This document shows, piece after piece, positions 33,650 through 45,960 of a stretch of 64,000 nucleotides of DNA (position 1 is its first letter; every line of letters starts with the position of its first letter). Source of the stretch: Castor canadensis (taxonomy: Eukaryota; Chordata; Mammalia; Rodentia; Castoridae); NCBI RefSeq assembly GCF_047511655.1, contig NC_133397.1, forward strand, positions 14,347,501-14,411,500, given 5' to 3'. The notes beneath the pieces were generated by a model. The model searched no databases, was not told the origin of the DNA, and saw only the letters and a program-made list of their open reading frames with translations. The translations under genes and the position numbers were made by a program.

Positions 33650-33960
33650 TCGTTCCTCCTTCTCCTCATTCATTTCTATATCCACAAACTGCTGATGGAA
33701 TACTTTTTCAGAATTTCATCTCCAATCTTATCTTTCCACTGCTTAAAAGCTTTCAATAATTCATTATCAAAAATAAGATCCAAATTGTCAGCCTGACATT
33801 CAGGACACTTTATCAAATCTGCTGTCCTGAACCCAGCTGCCCTTAAACCCCTTGTTCTTCCCTCTATCTGGCAGAACTTCTTTCATTTCCTGGGGAAATC
33901 TGAGCTACAATTTGATGTGAAGGTCATGAAGACTCAGTCCTACCTACAAAAGACTTATTG
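33650..33960 (+). mobile_element. L2 LINE fragment
   Basis: 'CTTTCCACTGCTTAAAAGCT', 'TCATTATCAAAAATAAGATC', 'CAAATTGTCAGCCTGACATT' and 'GACACTTTATCAAATCTGCT' match the L2 'ccattgcttaaaaccct...aaataaagtccaaactcc...' order. Confidence 0.6.
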
Positions 33961-34602
33961 GACCATCATTTCAACAAAGCTACCCCCGCAAAGGAATTTA
34001 CTGTCCAGCTTACTGTACTCAATTTACTTTATCATATAATGGTCTGGAAGGGAAGGAGATCAGAAAGTTTTAACTTTTAAGGGGAAGGAGTTCATCAGGT
34101 GTTAGAAGTTTGGGGAGGGCTCTTGGCAACAATGTCTTGAGCAGAGCTGCATAGTTTAAAAGAAACGAATGTTTGAGAAAGAACAAGAAGTTTACTGGGG
34201 TTTTGTGTGATACTCAATAGTCCTACATGAAGAAAGAAAATTAGATTGTAAAAGGCCTTCAATGCCATAGTGAACCTGCTAAAAATCTGTTGCAGGACAA
34301 AAGACAAACTTTGAAAATCATCCTAGTTGTGGAAAGCCAATCTAACATTGCTCAGCAAGGAAGTGCCAGCATTCAATTTTTCTTAAAAAAGGGTAAAACA
34401 GTGACCCTGAGAAATAAGTGAAGGAAAAAAGACCAGCAAGCAATCTAAAACTTGGGTATGGTGACTGAAATCAAAGATGAAATTAGCAACTAACTGGATG
34501 TGAAGACTCAGGATGAAGGAACAGATGCCAGATCTAAGGCTTCTGTACTATGCAACTAACTAGCTGAATGGTGGGGGCTGCAGTCAAGATCAAGATCTCA
34601 TG
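33961..34602. other. No recognised feature
   Basis: Unassigned DNA; a 70-codon reverse frame at 34095-34307 has no recognisable domain. Confidence 0.4.
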
Positions 34603-34617
34603 AAAAAGACCTGGTTA
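34603..34617. repeat. Target-site duplication, left copy
   Basis: AAAAAGACCTGGTTA, repeated at 34828-34842 as AAAAAGACCTGATTA (14 of 15). Confidence 0.85.
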
Positions 34618-34827
34618 TGGCAGGCACTGGTGGTTCATGCCTATAATCGTAGCTACTTGGAATGCTGAAATCAGGAGAGTCATTGTTCAAAGCCAATAGT
34701 TTGCACAACCCCATCTCCAAAATAACCAGAGCAAAATGGACTGGAATTGTGTCTCAAGCAGCAGAGTGGCTGCTTTACAAACACAAAGCCCTGAGTTCAA
34801 ACCTCAGTCCCAGCAAAACAAACAAAC
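34618..34827 (+). mobile_element. Composite SINE, B1-ID dimer
   Basis: A B1 monomer (TGGCAGGCACTGGTGGTTCA to CCCCATCTCCAAAATAACCA) is joined by a short linker to an ID-like tRNA unit (A-box-like TGTCTCAAGCAGCAGAGTGG; B-box-like GAGTTCAAACCTC near 34793) with a (CAAA)n tail. Near-exact 15-bp duplications flank the whole, so the dimer moved as one unit. Compared with the trimers it lacks the second B1. From memory this is the beaver-type B1/ID SINE. Confidence 0.88.
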
Positions 34828-34842
34828 AAAAAGACCTGATTA
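34828..34842. repeat. Target-site duplication, right copy
   Basis: AAAAAGACCTGATTA, one base different from 34603-34617. Confidence 0.85.
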
Positions 34843-36189
34843 GGAAGGCAAGAGATAGGTGCTGAAAATGAATTTGAATTGAACATATTAAGACCCAGGT
34901 GTTGAAACATATCTTCCAAAGATATATTTAAATATATGTACCTGCCTCTCTAATGACAATATGAACCTTGAAACTGAAATCCCATCACAATACACTATTG
35001 AAACTTGTCAAGAATAGGGGGAAGGAGGAAGCATCAAGAATACCTGCTGTCCATGACTTAATCATTCCAACCTACAAGTAAAAGTGAAATAGAGTTTGGG
35101 GTGTGACAGGAACTTTGAGAAAATGTAGCCATGTTATTCCAGGCTTCTGGGATTCTCATGAAAATCTTGGTCCACGTTGGTCTCAAGGTCCTCAAGAAAA
35201 GGAACTGTAAACCAATCAGAGAAAGGTAAGTTCTGACTCTCTCTACCAGCAAGGTTAAGAAGGCAATAGAATGCAAAGGATGGGGTCACTAAGAAATTAA
35301 GTTCAAGATATGTTTTTGAAAATAATCCCACCAATAAAAAAAAAGGAGACTTATGTTATAAGGAATATTAAGAGAGAATTGTTTCTGAGTCAATCAAAGG
35401 TCTACTAAACAGAGTGTCAGTAGATGTAGAAAGCCAAAGAGCCAAATTTCCATGTGAGAACAGTAAGTGTCATATGTGCCTCAGTAAGGGAAGGGCTATC
35501 AGAGTTTTGCTAAAACAATCAGGAGGCAATTTAGTGAGTTCCATCACCAGAAAAAAATATAGACAGGTGTTGAAGGAGTTAAGAGCTATCAACCAGAAGT
35601 ACTGTGATATAAAAACTTTACTTCTTCACCTTTAATACTTATTCTGGCTTTCCCTTGCCACTTCCCTCAGGAATTAGCAGTGAAATTTTATAACCAAAAG
35701 GGCTTACAGGATTTATTTGGGGGTACAATAAAGAAAACAGACAAAACCATGTTCCATTTCACAGTCAGTTTGAAGAGAGGGAAGCTAAAAAGATGGAGTG
35801 GCTAAGAGAAGCCTTAGAAAAGAGAAGTACAGACTGAATGTCTAGGCTACCCCAAAGAAAGAAGGGATAAGCCTGACAACTTACACCTGAGAAGGGGGCT
35901 GACAAATAGCCCTCATTTTTATCTCAGATTTTAAAAGAGCATATTATAAAAGATACTCAAACACCAACACAGCTAAGGACAAAAGTAGTATGTCATATAG
36001 CTAACAAGGAAAACTGGATTCCAGAGACCACTAAAATTTCTAAAGACAATCAAAGGAGTACAAATGTCATTCATCATGAGATGATGGTCAAGGAGTTAAT
36101 TTTATACTCGGCTGGAAGTATGTTGATGGAGTATAATTAAGGCATAATATTCAACTATAATTTGGCTTTCTAATTCTCCATAAAGAATT
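34843..36189. other. No recognised gene
   Basis: Unassigned DNA; a few chance frames, no confident repeat. Confidence 0.4.
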
Positions 36190-36320
36190 ATTTCAGTTCC
36201 TTCATTGAATGAACAATTAATCACTTATTTGTGTAAAAGACTGAATTAGATGTCCAAAGGAACATATACAATACCTATATTTCAAAAAGCTCACTGTCCA
36301 AGGAAGGAGACTAAAGGAAT
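36190..36320 (-). mobile_element. Probable L2 3' end, reversed
   Basis: 'ACTTATTTGTGTAAAAGACT', 'ATGTCCAAAGGAACATATAC' and 'AAAGCTCACTGTCCAAGGAA' resemble the reversed L2 tail. Diverged. Confidence 0.45.
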
Positions 36321-37480
36321 TGAAGACAAATCCCCAGACAGCAAAAGCAGAGCCATGGTGAGAGAACCCCGTGATGAGTTCCAAGGCTCAGCCAGATCCC
36401 CAGCTCTATAGAGTTGCTCATGCCTACTGCTCACACTCTTGAGTCACAAAAATGGGATGAGAGACTCCAAAGGACTAGAAATGGACAAATGTAATCAGCA
36501 AAGGAAAAAAAATTGGCCTTATCAACAGAGGACTATAAGCTTGATATTTTTAGACAGCCCAGATGGAAACTGAGCCAGTGACTGCCTCTTGGCTGAAATC
36601 TGATCCTCTATTTTTGCATCCTCTCTTTCATAGATTCCTGGAAAAATAATTTTCACTCTTTCTTGTAAGGTAACAAGATACTGAGAAAGAATACAAGTTT
36701 GGCAGTCATTTCTCCTATGTTCACTTGCCTTTGTAGGACTTTGAGAAAACTGCCCAACCCTACTGAAACTCACATCATCTACAATATGGGAACAAAAGTC
36801 TTCCCTTAGCATTGCTTACCCACCAATCTGAGTCAGGGTAAGATTGTGGGAGTTGTGGGTAGAGCTCCCTCAGACAGAAGACCTCTGTAATTGACTCCTC
36901 TTGTACACTGCCCTCTGCTGACCACCAGTAACTGCTACAATTGATCCTTCATGCCCTGGGAGCACAAGGATTACAGGAGAGACCTGTCCCCTAGACCAAT
37001 TTCTAGAAGTAGTTGTTGACAGATTATTTATAGTAACATAATATGAAACTAAGGGGAAAATAACCAAAATCCAAAATAGATTCACTAAGAAAATATTTCC
37101 TGCCAAACTAACATCATTCTTTTTTATAATAGTGCTATTAGTCTGATTATTCTAAAATACATGAAATAGAATTGCCATGAAACACTTGCCAAATGTTTCC
37201 TAATAACATTGTAGAAAAGATATAGTATTATTAGCTGAAAGAAGTAGATAGCAGAAAAGAGAATCCATGGCATGACTGAAAAATAAAACCATAGAATTAT
37301 GCTAATGAATTTCAAGGGTGGCACCAGGCTCCAATTACAGCCCATCCAATTCTACTTAATGTCTTTATAAGTTATGTGAGTGAAAATAGAAGATATTTCT
37401 ATCATAGTGTCCAATGGCACATATTAGGCTGAATGTTTCATGTGACAAACAGAATCTATCTCCAAATAATCTCACTAAAC
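36321..37480. other. No recognised gene
   Basis: Unassigned DNA. A 96-codon reverse frame (36522-36812) shows no family resemblance. Confidence 0.4.
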
Positions 37481-37484
37481 TTAT

Positions 37485-37560
37485 TTTAAGAATCAGTTAT
37501 TGAGTTGCTTCTATCTTCCAGACCCTATCTTAGGCACTAGAGATAGACTAACAAACAAAC
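37485..37560 (-). mobile_element. L2 3' tail, reversed
   Basis: 'TTCCAGACCCTATCTTAGGC' then 'ACTAGAGATAGACTAACAAA' follows the reversed L2 3' block. Confidence 0.5.
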
Positions 37561-38576
37561 AGAAAACAAAAAAAACAAAGAAATCTACCTTCCTAATGTG
37601 TTATGGAACTTAAAATCCAAATTTTTATTTTGTGCTCTCTGAATTAGCATGTTAGAAACCAACTCATTTTTACAAAAAAGTACCAGGCCTAAAGAAAGAG
37701 AAACAGAATCAATAAAATGAATACAGAGGTAGATATGGAATTGATTCAAAAGGTTGTGGAGCTTAAGAATCGCATGGCTTGCAGTCTGCAAGCTGGAGAA
37801 AAAAGAAAGTCACTACTGGCCCTTAGTGCTAGTCCAGAGACCTGAGAATCAGAATTATTGATGGAGTAAGCCTTGGTCTAGTTTGAAGGCCCAAGAACCC
37901 TGAGCATCAGTGTCAGAGGACAGGAGAAGACAGATGTCTCAGCTTAAGCTGAAAGAGCAAATTCACCCTTGATACACTTTTTTATTCTATGAATGACTTC
38001 AAACCATTTTGATGAGGGACATACCCGTTGGAAAAGACTATTACTTTACTTAATTCACTAATTCCAATTCTATCTCTTCTGAAACTGCTGTCACAGCCAC
38101 ACCCAGAAATAATGCATTATTGGCTATCTAGACATCTCTCAGCCCAGTTGAGGTGACACAAAATTAACTATCACAGAATTGATGAAAAACAAGAAAACTA
38201 GTGGAGGCAGACTGTGTGAAAGTATGCATGTGAATATGTGACACCTAGTGGTAGGGAGGAAGGAGAAGATGGTAACAGTTTTATTCAAATATTGAACACA
38301 TTGTAGACTGTGATAGGTACAGTTCTCTCCTTCCACTGTATGTTTTAAAAATAGAATCTTTTTCTCATGGGAAGTCTATTCCACATGGTCCAAGTAAGGC
38401 CAAATACTTGACTCACCCTATCCATGTAATACCATAACTGCTCTTAGAGTATGTTAAGACCCAATTGGAGTCCTGGCTTTTTGCTCATACTGCCAGGAAA
38501 ATTCATGTCTTTGAGATTCGAGGTATGAGACTCACATAGGTATATAATGATTCCTTTCTTTTTCATTTTATTTTAT
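37561..38576. other. No recognised feature
   Basis: Unassigned DNA. Confidence 0.4.
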
Positions 38577-38650
38577 GTAGCCCAGGTTCTCTCTATGTAG
38601 CCCAGGCCTGACTTGAGCTTGCAATCCCCCTGCATCTGCCATGTCTGGAT
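38577..38650 (-). mobile_element. B1 monomer fragment, reversed
   Basis: 'CTCTCTATGTAGCCCAGGCC', 'TGACTTGAGCTTGCAATCCC', 'CCTGCATCTGCCATGTCTGG' is a reversed B1 with its 3' part missing. Confidence 0.7.
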
Positions 38651-41600
38651 AAGGATTATCTTTCCTAGACAAACTCTGACCAAGAAAAAACTAACACAGA
38701 GAAAAGAATAGCTCATATGTTTGAAGATATGGGTTGCCAATGACATGGTTTGAGAACCCTAGTCAATGTGTACATGGTGTTGGAATAAGCACTAGTCTTT
38801 TCAATGATGATCTCTTTGTTTAAGGTAGTTTGAGTGGGTTTCTGTTATTTACCTTTAAAAAAGCTGACCATTGTCAATAAACATTAAGTGTTCACACTTT
38901 ATGAAGTGTTTCTTCCTTACAAATCTTTGTAATCCAGAGACAACCAGAGTATGTGGCATATATTAATTACTCATTATTTTCCAGATAAAGTGAAAGTGAT
39001 CCAAAGCTTTAAGGAAGCTGATTTTGACTCCATTGGAGTTGGTAATGAGGTTTAACATTAGTATCATATCAGCCACAAAATGCCATCACTAGAGATGTTC
39101 AAGTTGCAGTTGTGAGGCTGCTGAACATAGATATATCCTGTGGCTCTTGCATTTCTCTAGGTAATATGTAGCTTCTCTTTGCCCTTGAAAATAACCTTCA
39201 TATATTTTTCTGTTTTCATTGAAATTAGCTCATCTTCTGGCCTTATTTGCTTTATGTTTTAGGGCCTATGAAACAGCAATTATTGGAAAAGTTCAACAAA
39301 AAGAAAGCTGAAAGAAAATTGAAGCAATACTAAGAGTTCTATGGCTGGAGCTTTAGCTCTAGTTGATTCAGAATCTCAAACCAGACAAAGTGAACCAGAT
39401 TCTCTGTCCATAAAATAGGCACATGTTCAATTCAAGCTATTCTATTTTAAACCCTTCAGAATTTTGGTAAAAATAAAGTAATATTTAATTATATGCTTCA
39501 GGACTCTCTGAAGGACTATATGAAGAAAAACTAAAGATGAGAGAAATGTAAATGTAGTAAGATCAGTGGTTATCAGGAACCAAATATGTCTGATTTCCTG
39601 ATCTTTAGAGAGATGCCACATATCAGTCATATATGTTCATATTAAACTATTTCTACAATCACAACATCTTTTTAAAAAGAAAGACTTTCAGATCATCTTT
39701 TTTTAAAAAAAAAAAGAAAGTTTAAATAGATTCAATCCTTTAATTTTATTGTCTTGGGTATTCCCTCAACTTCACATTTTGGCAGATAACTCACTTTTAC
39801 CTTGAACATGAATAAAGGTATAAAAAATCAGAGAGAAAAGTTAAAGATTCCTTATAAAATATGTCATGAAGCATTTCTCCCACCAAAACCAAGACAAAGT
39901 AGAGTGTGATCCTGAACACGTAGTTACCTCTACACTGTATAATGTTTCTTTATAGAAAGTAGTTGTCAGGAAAAACCCTCATGGACCATTTGTTCAAGTT
40001 CTTCCTTTGTGCAGCAGCTTCTCTGTATGTGATTTACATTTTCCTTCATTTCCAGGCAACTGCACCAAACACCTTTGCTTCTTTCCCTTTCTCAAGAGTG
40101 TGGTGGAAGCTTGTCTGTCTGTTTGACTGACTTTTTTTTGTATCTTTGGGCAATTTTTTTGTTGCAGCAGGTATCACCAGCTCTGACAGCGCTGTTACCT
40201 CACTAACACAGTTTGTGAGGCGTGATGCAGCTACATCCTACCACCTCTTCTGTAGAGCAAAGTTGAATCACATCTACTCAAAATAATGGCCCCATATCTT
40301 CCTCAAAGAAATGAGTGAATCACTGTAATAGTTCAATAAACTTCGAGCTTTTTCTTAACCTGCTTTTCACCTGGAAGTTTGGGTGACATGCACAGGCCAT
40401 AAGTCACAGGAAGGAAGAGAAGAGAGTAGGCGACCTCTTTGAGTAAAGGACAGAAGGAAAGGAAACATTTTTTTAAAAGTGTAAGACAATAAGTGCCAAG
40501 TATTTATGGGAAAGTAACCCTGATTTTTAAAATAAAACCATTTATTTTGTAATCATCTATTCTTCTACTCTGAAATACAAGACAAATGATACTTACCGAA
40601 AGGAAAAGAAATGGTGCTACATGATGTATTCCCACATTCTGACCAGTCTTCTGTCACATCCTATATATAATCATGTGAGAATATCATTTTAAAATGGTTT
40701 TAAATAAAAGGGGAAGTACAGGATGAAATTTTATGTAAAAGCAACAGTGTTATTCCTTTCTTCTGCAAATCTGCTTATTGTTATATTGTTCTTAGCAATA
40801 AAAAGACCTTTAGATGCAAGCAAGGAAATGATGCTTTTGGCTACTATTTTCTTAGCAATATGGCAAATATTTGGAGGGGTAACATACATACAAAAATAAC
40901 TCATGAGTTGAAAGTCATTTCTGTGGGAAGTACTCTTAAAAGTATGTAATTAACCTCAAACAAAAGCAAGAGAAGGACACCTTTCAAAGGCCCCTTCCTG
41001 CACTGTAGAATTAGTGTGCTGTTCTTTCTTTCCCAAATACAAAATGACTTTCTTTGATTCTCCTCCCACACACTATTTCAAAAAAACCATGCAGTATGGA
41101 GCTTTTAGAAGATGTTTAAAAGGTCATGTTAACATCTGAATTATGGCCCTTTAACATTTTATAAATATTTGAAGATTTTGCAAGTAAAGTCACTAATTTT
41201 ATGATTTTTAATTGTCCACATTCTCTAATTAAAATTTACACAATTAGAAAATGCTGAAATACATTGCTATCTTGTCCTCAGCATTATTAGCCAACCATGT
41301 AAAGATACCCATACTCCAATAAGAGATGAGGAAAGCTGATATTTCACCTCGTCTTTCAACAGGGAATTGAGGGAATAAAAGTCTGGTAAAGTGAAATGAT
41401 AAATATCACAAAACAAAGAATCAAATAAATGAACACAGTGAATGGTTTGCTTTTTCACCTACAGAATCAGAGTGTCCAGAGTGGGCCCTTGAAATTTCTT
41501 TCACCACTGAGATACTTCTCACTGGAACTCTACACAATAGATATTCCCAGTTACTACCATGCCACAATTCATATCTTGGTATGAAAAATGAAATGTTCTC

Positions 41601-42184
41601 TTTCTGAAGTGAACAAAGCCAGGCATTATCTTGTCATTTCTCAGAGATTGCCTCTGATCAATAGGTAGCAAGAGAAGACTGTACCACATGTAAATGTGTA
41701 TGTACTACAGACTCTAATCTGACTACAGAGAGTCTTTGGATGCAGATTCTGGGGCTCGGAGGGCACCAGAGCTGAGGAAGTAAGAGTGCCGAGGCTTTCC
41801 AGTGTTCAAAACCACAGACCAGCCAAAAGACAGAGCTAACCACTCAATTCTCCTATGCCAAAGATCCTCAGTCACTCACTTATCTATGCCATATCTTATA
41901 ACTTTCTCTCAAATTAAGTAGTTGAGTTACATAACTCCTGTTTTTATTCCAATTGATTCTAAAAGCAGTGAGCACAAAATCCAGCCTCCTCCCAGTGGTC
42001 TAAAGTCTAGACCTGCTTCACAGGCATGAACTGGGTATGGTCACATGGACCCTGTGATCAGAAGCACCTACACTTGATTTAGTGCCCTGTTGCCACCATC
42101 TTGAAATAATTAGAAAATTTTATAAGAGGGTCTATATTTTTATTTTACACCAGACCTCGCAAATTGTATAGCCAGTCATATGTA
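38651..42184. other. No recognised gene
   Basis: The longest unassigned stretch. There may be a very old MIR near 38890-39020. Otherwise I see no gene, RNA or repeat, only short chance frames. Confidence 0.4.
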
Positions 42185-42590
42185 CAGATGCCCCATGATC
42201 TGGTTCTGTCCTGTACTCCCTCTTAATTCACTTCCTTCTACTCCCTCTTAACACACTGTGTTCCAGTCTTCCTGGCTTGCTTTCTGGTGCCCAAACATGG
42301 TGACTCAGTTTCCAGCCCTGGGTCTTTGCACACGCCGTAGGAGCACATAGTCACTGCCTCAGAGGCCAGTCTCTTTCTTATAGACCACACTTACCACTGC
42401 TTATTATTTTCTCCAAAGCATATAGGAGCATCTGAAATTATGTTATTAATTTTAACTTTTATATACCTGTTGGTTGTCCATTTCTCCCCTAGTAGAATGT
42501 AAGCTCCACACAGGCAGGGATTTTTATTTCACTGCAGTATCTCTGGTTCCAAATCCTTGACAGAGAAAGAGTCTGTAATAACTTTGTGTA
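42185..42590 (+). mobile_element. L2 LINE 3' region
   Basis: The L2 3' order is clear: 'CCCATGATCTGGTTCTGTCC', 'CCCTGGGTCTTTGCACACGC', 'CACTTACCACTGCTTATTAT', 'CTAGTAGAATGTAAGCTCCA', 'CACAGGCAGGGATTTTTATT'. It is one of the best-preserved L2 pieces in the window. Confidence 0.75.
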
Positions 42591-43295
42591 CACTAACTTA
42601 CCATTAGAGTCACTGGTCACATACTCTGAGTGCCAATCAAACTTTCCAAAACTTGTATCACATTAATTTATTCTGTGAACACTCCTTATGCTCTTAAATG
42701 GGTCTAGAGATCACAAAGTTTAGTCAAATATAGAAACTACTAGGCACCTTCAGTCATTTGCCAAAAATAAGCCTTAATTTCTGTCACTTTCTAAGTAATT
42801 ATCACAAATATATTATCAGGAACCAATGGATGCAGATCAGTGAAAGGAAAATGTCAGCACATGGAAAGAGAGGCTTTCGGTCACTCACAGCCGCTCAGCA
42901 AACACGTGGATTACATTGTAATAAGCTTCCTGGCACTGTGAGAGTACCCAGAAGGTACCCATACAGGATGTAGGAGAAAGAACTCTTGCTAATAGTGTGA
43001 GACTTCTAAGTCTCCCATGACTCTTAACTGTTATATTTCTGATGGTTGAGAAAACCTGGAATGTCAGATTTCTATATAGATTCTTAACACTGAGAGTGGG
43101 GCCTTATGGTATTTAATGGCAAGTGCCAATAGCAAACTACCATTCAATTTTGTCTACTTCCTGTAGGCACACACCCACCATGATAAACACTCAGATATAA
43201 GTTGGAAACTGTTACCAAATACTCCCTAAGTTGGTGTCCAACGTACCCTTTTCTAGAATGGAGAAAATCTAAGCCGTATCACGTCTTCTCTGGTT
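42591..43295. other. No recognised feature
   Basis: Unassigned DNA between the L2 and the MLT1 LTR. Confidence 0.4.
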
Positions 43296-43650
43296 CAAGC
43301 TTCTGGAACAAAAACACCACAGAATGAGTTGCCTAAACAGCAAGTATTTATTTCTCACAGTTCTAGAGTCAAGGAGGTCCAAGAGCAAGATGCTGGCAGA
43401 TCCAGTATCTGGTGAGGGCCCACTTTCCGGCTTGAAATCAGCTACCTTCTTGCTATATCCTCACATGAAGGAGAGATATAGAGAGGACACAACTCTCTTC
43501 CTTTACTTAAAAGGACAGTAACCCCATCGTGAAGGCTCCACCCTCCTTACCTAAGCCCAGTTTCCAAATTCCATCACATTGAAGATGGCAGTTTTAACAT
43601 ATGGATTTTATTAGGGCATAATCATTTAGCCAGTATTAGAACATAAGCCT
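43296..43650 (-). mobile_element. MLT1 LTR, reversed
   Basis: Reversed MLT1 order: 'TATTTATTTCTCACAGTTCT', 'CAAGGAGGTCCAAGAGCAAG', 'TCTGGTGAGGGCCCACTTTC', 'CCTCACATGAAGG', 'CATCGTGAAGGCTCCACCCT', 'AAATTCCATCACATTGAAGA'. It ends just before the truncated L1, which landed at or close to its 5' edge. Confidence 0.8.
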
Positions 43651-43674
43651 TAGCTTCAAATACTACATGAGGTC

Positions 43675-43687
43675 CCATATATTCCTT
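43675..43687. repeat. L1 target-site duplication, left copy
   Basis: CCATATATTCCTT, exactly repeated at 44601-44613. Confidence 0.85.
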
Positions 43688-44600
43688 TTTTTTTTCTTTT
43701 TCTTTTATTATTCATATGTGCATACAAGGCTTGGTTCATTTCTCCCCCCTGCCCCCACCCCCTCCCTTACCACCCACTCCGCCGTCTCCCTCTCCCCCCT
43801 ACCCCCTCAATACCCAGCAGAAACTATTTTGCCCTTATTTCTAATTTTGTTGTAGAGAGAGTATAAGCAATAATAGGAAGGAACAAGGGTTTTTGCTGGT
43901 TGAGATAAGGATAGCTATACAGGGCATTGACTCACATTGATTTCCTGTGCGTGGGTGTTACCTTCTAGGTTAATTCTTTTTGATCTCACCTTTTCTCTAG
44001 TACCTGTTCCCCTTTTCCTATTGACCTCAGTTGCTTTTAAGGTATCTGCTTTAGTTTCTCTGCGTTAAGGGCAACAAATGCTAGCTAATTTTTTAGGTGT
44101 CTTACCTATCCTCACCCCTCCCTTGTGTGCTCTCGCTTTTATCATGTGCTCAAAGTCCAATCCCATTGTTGTGTTTGCCCTTGATCTAATGTCCACATAT
44201 GAGGGAGAACATATGATTTTTGGTCTTTTGGGCCAGGCTAACCTCACTCAGAATGATGTTCTCCAATTCCATCCATTTACCAGCGAATGATAACATTTCG
44301 TTCTTCTTCATGGCTGCATAAAATTCCATTGTGTATAGATACCACATTTTCTTAATCCATTCATCAGTGGTGGGGCATCTTGGCTGTTTCCATAACTTGG
44401 CTATTGTGAATAGTGCCGCAATAAACATGGGTGTGCAGGTGCCTCTGGAGTAACCTGGGTCACAGTTTTTTGGGTATATCCCCAAGAGTGGTATTACTGG
44501 ATCAAATGGTAGATCAATGTCTAGCTTTTTAAGTAGCCTCCAAATTTTTTTCCAGAGTGGTTGTACTAGTTTACATTCCCACCAACAGTGTAAGAGGGTT
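43688..44600 (-). mobile_element. 5'-truncated L1, reversed
   Basis: Opens with a T run (the poly-A tail on the minus strand), then the C-rich complement of the L1 G-rich tract, the 3' UTR, and the last part of ORF2. It breaks off at 44600 inside the cysteine/histidine motif. It is the same family as the full-length element at 26001 and is flanked by exact 13-bp duplications, so it is an ordinary incomplete target-primed reverse-transcription product. Its better preservation suggests a younger insertion. Confidence 0.92.
44186..44600 (-). pseudogene. L1 ORF2 C-terminal remnant, still open
   Basis: Reading in from the truncation point, about 138 codons are open to the stop at 44186, with no frameshift. 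They include the tail of the Cys/His motif (HCWWEC) and the conserved stretch [19 protein letters not shown], then WIKKMWYLYTMEFYAAMKK and a C-terminus ending LICGH. There is no start codon or promoter, so it is not a gene. The contrast with the 26001 copy, which has stops in this region, gives a relative age. Confidence 0.85.
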
Positions 44601-44613
44601 CCATATATTCCTT
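44601..44613. repeat. L1 target-site duplication, right copy
   Basis: CCATATATTCCTT, exact copy of 43675-43687. Confidence 0.85.
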
Positions 44614-45834
44614 AATTATAAATTCTCAGGATGCATCCATTGGCAAGGCCAAAGCCAGACAGTGTGTTTAATGGTGTTTGCAAAGAGAATTGTATGGTAG
44701 GGCTCAAAGGGTTCCTTGATTTAACCTGCTACTCTGTCATAATTAGGGAGAGAAGGGAAAGTGCCCCCTGAATTCCTGCCTTTTAATGACATTGATCCTT
44801 CCAACAATAACAAAGAGGAATGTGTCCCCTTGAGCCACCAAGTTACCGATGTGTTCCTGGAGTCTCGGCAGGTGGGGTGCAGGACGGACTGAGGAGACTG
44901 AAGTAGGCCAGAGGAAGATTGGTGATGAGACAGCTTCTCCTGCAGCTATGCAGATTTTAAAATCTATTAAAATGAATTTCTAAGCCTCAATAATATAAGC
45001 CAGTGAGGGAGAAAGAGAAGCTAAATGTAAAACATCTGTGTTATGGTAACTTTCAAAGAACTTAGGGGAATTGCATAAAGCTGCTTAAAGGCTGTGCTTC
45101 AATAAACAAATACAAAGCATTTCCCAGTTGAAAAGCTGGTTTCCTTGAGTAGATTAAGAGACTCTGGCAATTTTGCAGACTATTAATTTGGTCGACAAAA
45201 TGCTCCCTATAAATTGATCAAGAGTGATTGCAGATTTCAAATCAGTTTGCACTAAAGTAATGACATCTCTATCTAAGTTATTTATCCTTTGATTAGCACA
45301 GGATAATTCTGGACTCAATGCTCAATTCAAACACCCACTGCTACCTGGAAATGAGAACTATGAAATCCCCACTGGCAACACTTGATACGAGTGTTTCAAT
45401 TAGGCAAGGTGCCTCTTCATGCCAGCTTTCTCTAAGAGATTATCTGCCCCATGTTAGGGATATGGCTAAGAGCATATTTTAAATTTTATTAGAATACTCA
45501 TAAGTAACTGAGCAATCCTTGAAAGGCTTGTACCCCTAATGTTGGTACGGGAATTGAATTCAAGGACAATTCTGCATGAAAGTCAGCAGACTATAGTGAC
45601 AAGGATGAGTGTGGACTTAAAAGTCAGTCTTCCTGAAGAAAAACTCTGCCATTAGCTCTCTATGGGGAGGTCTTACCTGGTGAATGTGGTGAGAAACCTG
45701 TCTTGGAAATTGGGAGCATTGACTGAAGGTAACTGGAGGCAGGTGCCTCCTGAACTATCGTTGTACACACTGTGGCTTTACTTTATGCAGCTCTAGAAAA
45801 GAGTGTAAGACCCGGAAAGGATCCCTAGGTCATT
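44614..45834. other. No recognised gene; part looks repeat-free
   Basis: The 45020-45310 part is balanced-composition, AT-leaning sequence without transposon text; it is a candidate for conserved non-coding DNA (see findings). No gene. Confidence 0.35.
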
Positions 45835-45960
45835 TCGTGATGCCTCTGTATTGTAGCTGAAAACATGAGACTTGCCCAGTATCACCTTGATAACACTGAA
45901 TTAGCGTGAAGACAAGAATCCAGAATCTCCTCACTTGCTGTATAATCCTTTGCCACTGTC
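45835..45960 (+). mobile_element. Probable MIR
   Basis: 'GAGACTTGCCCAGTATCACC', 'GACAAGAATCCAGAATCTCC' and 'TCACTTGCTG' resemble the MIR core and 3' half. Confidence 0.4.
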
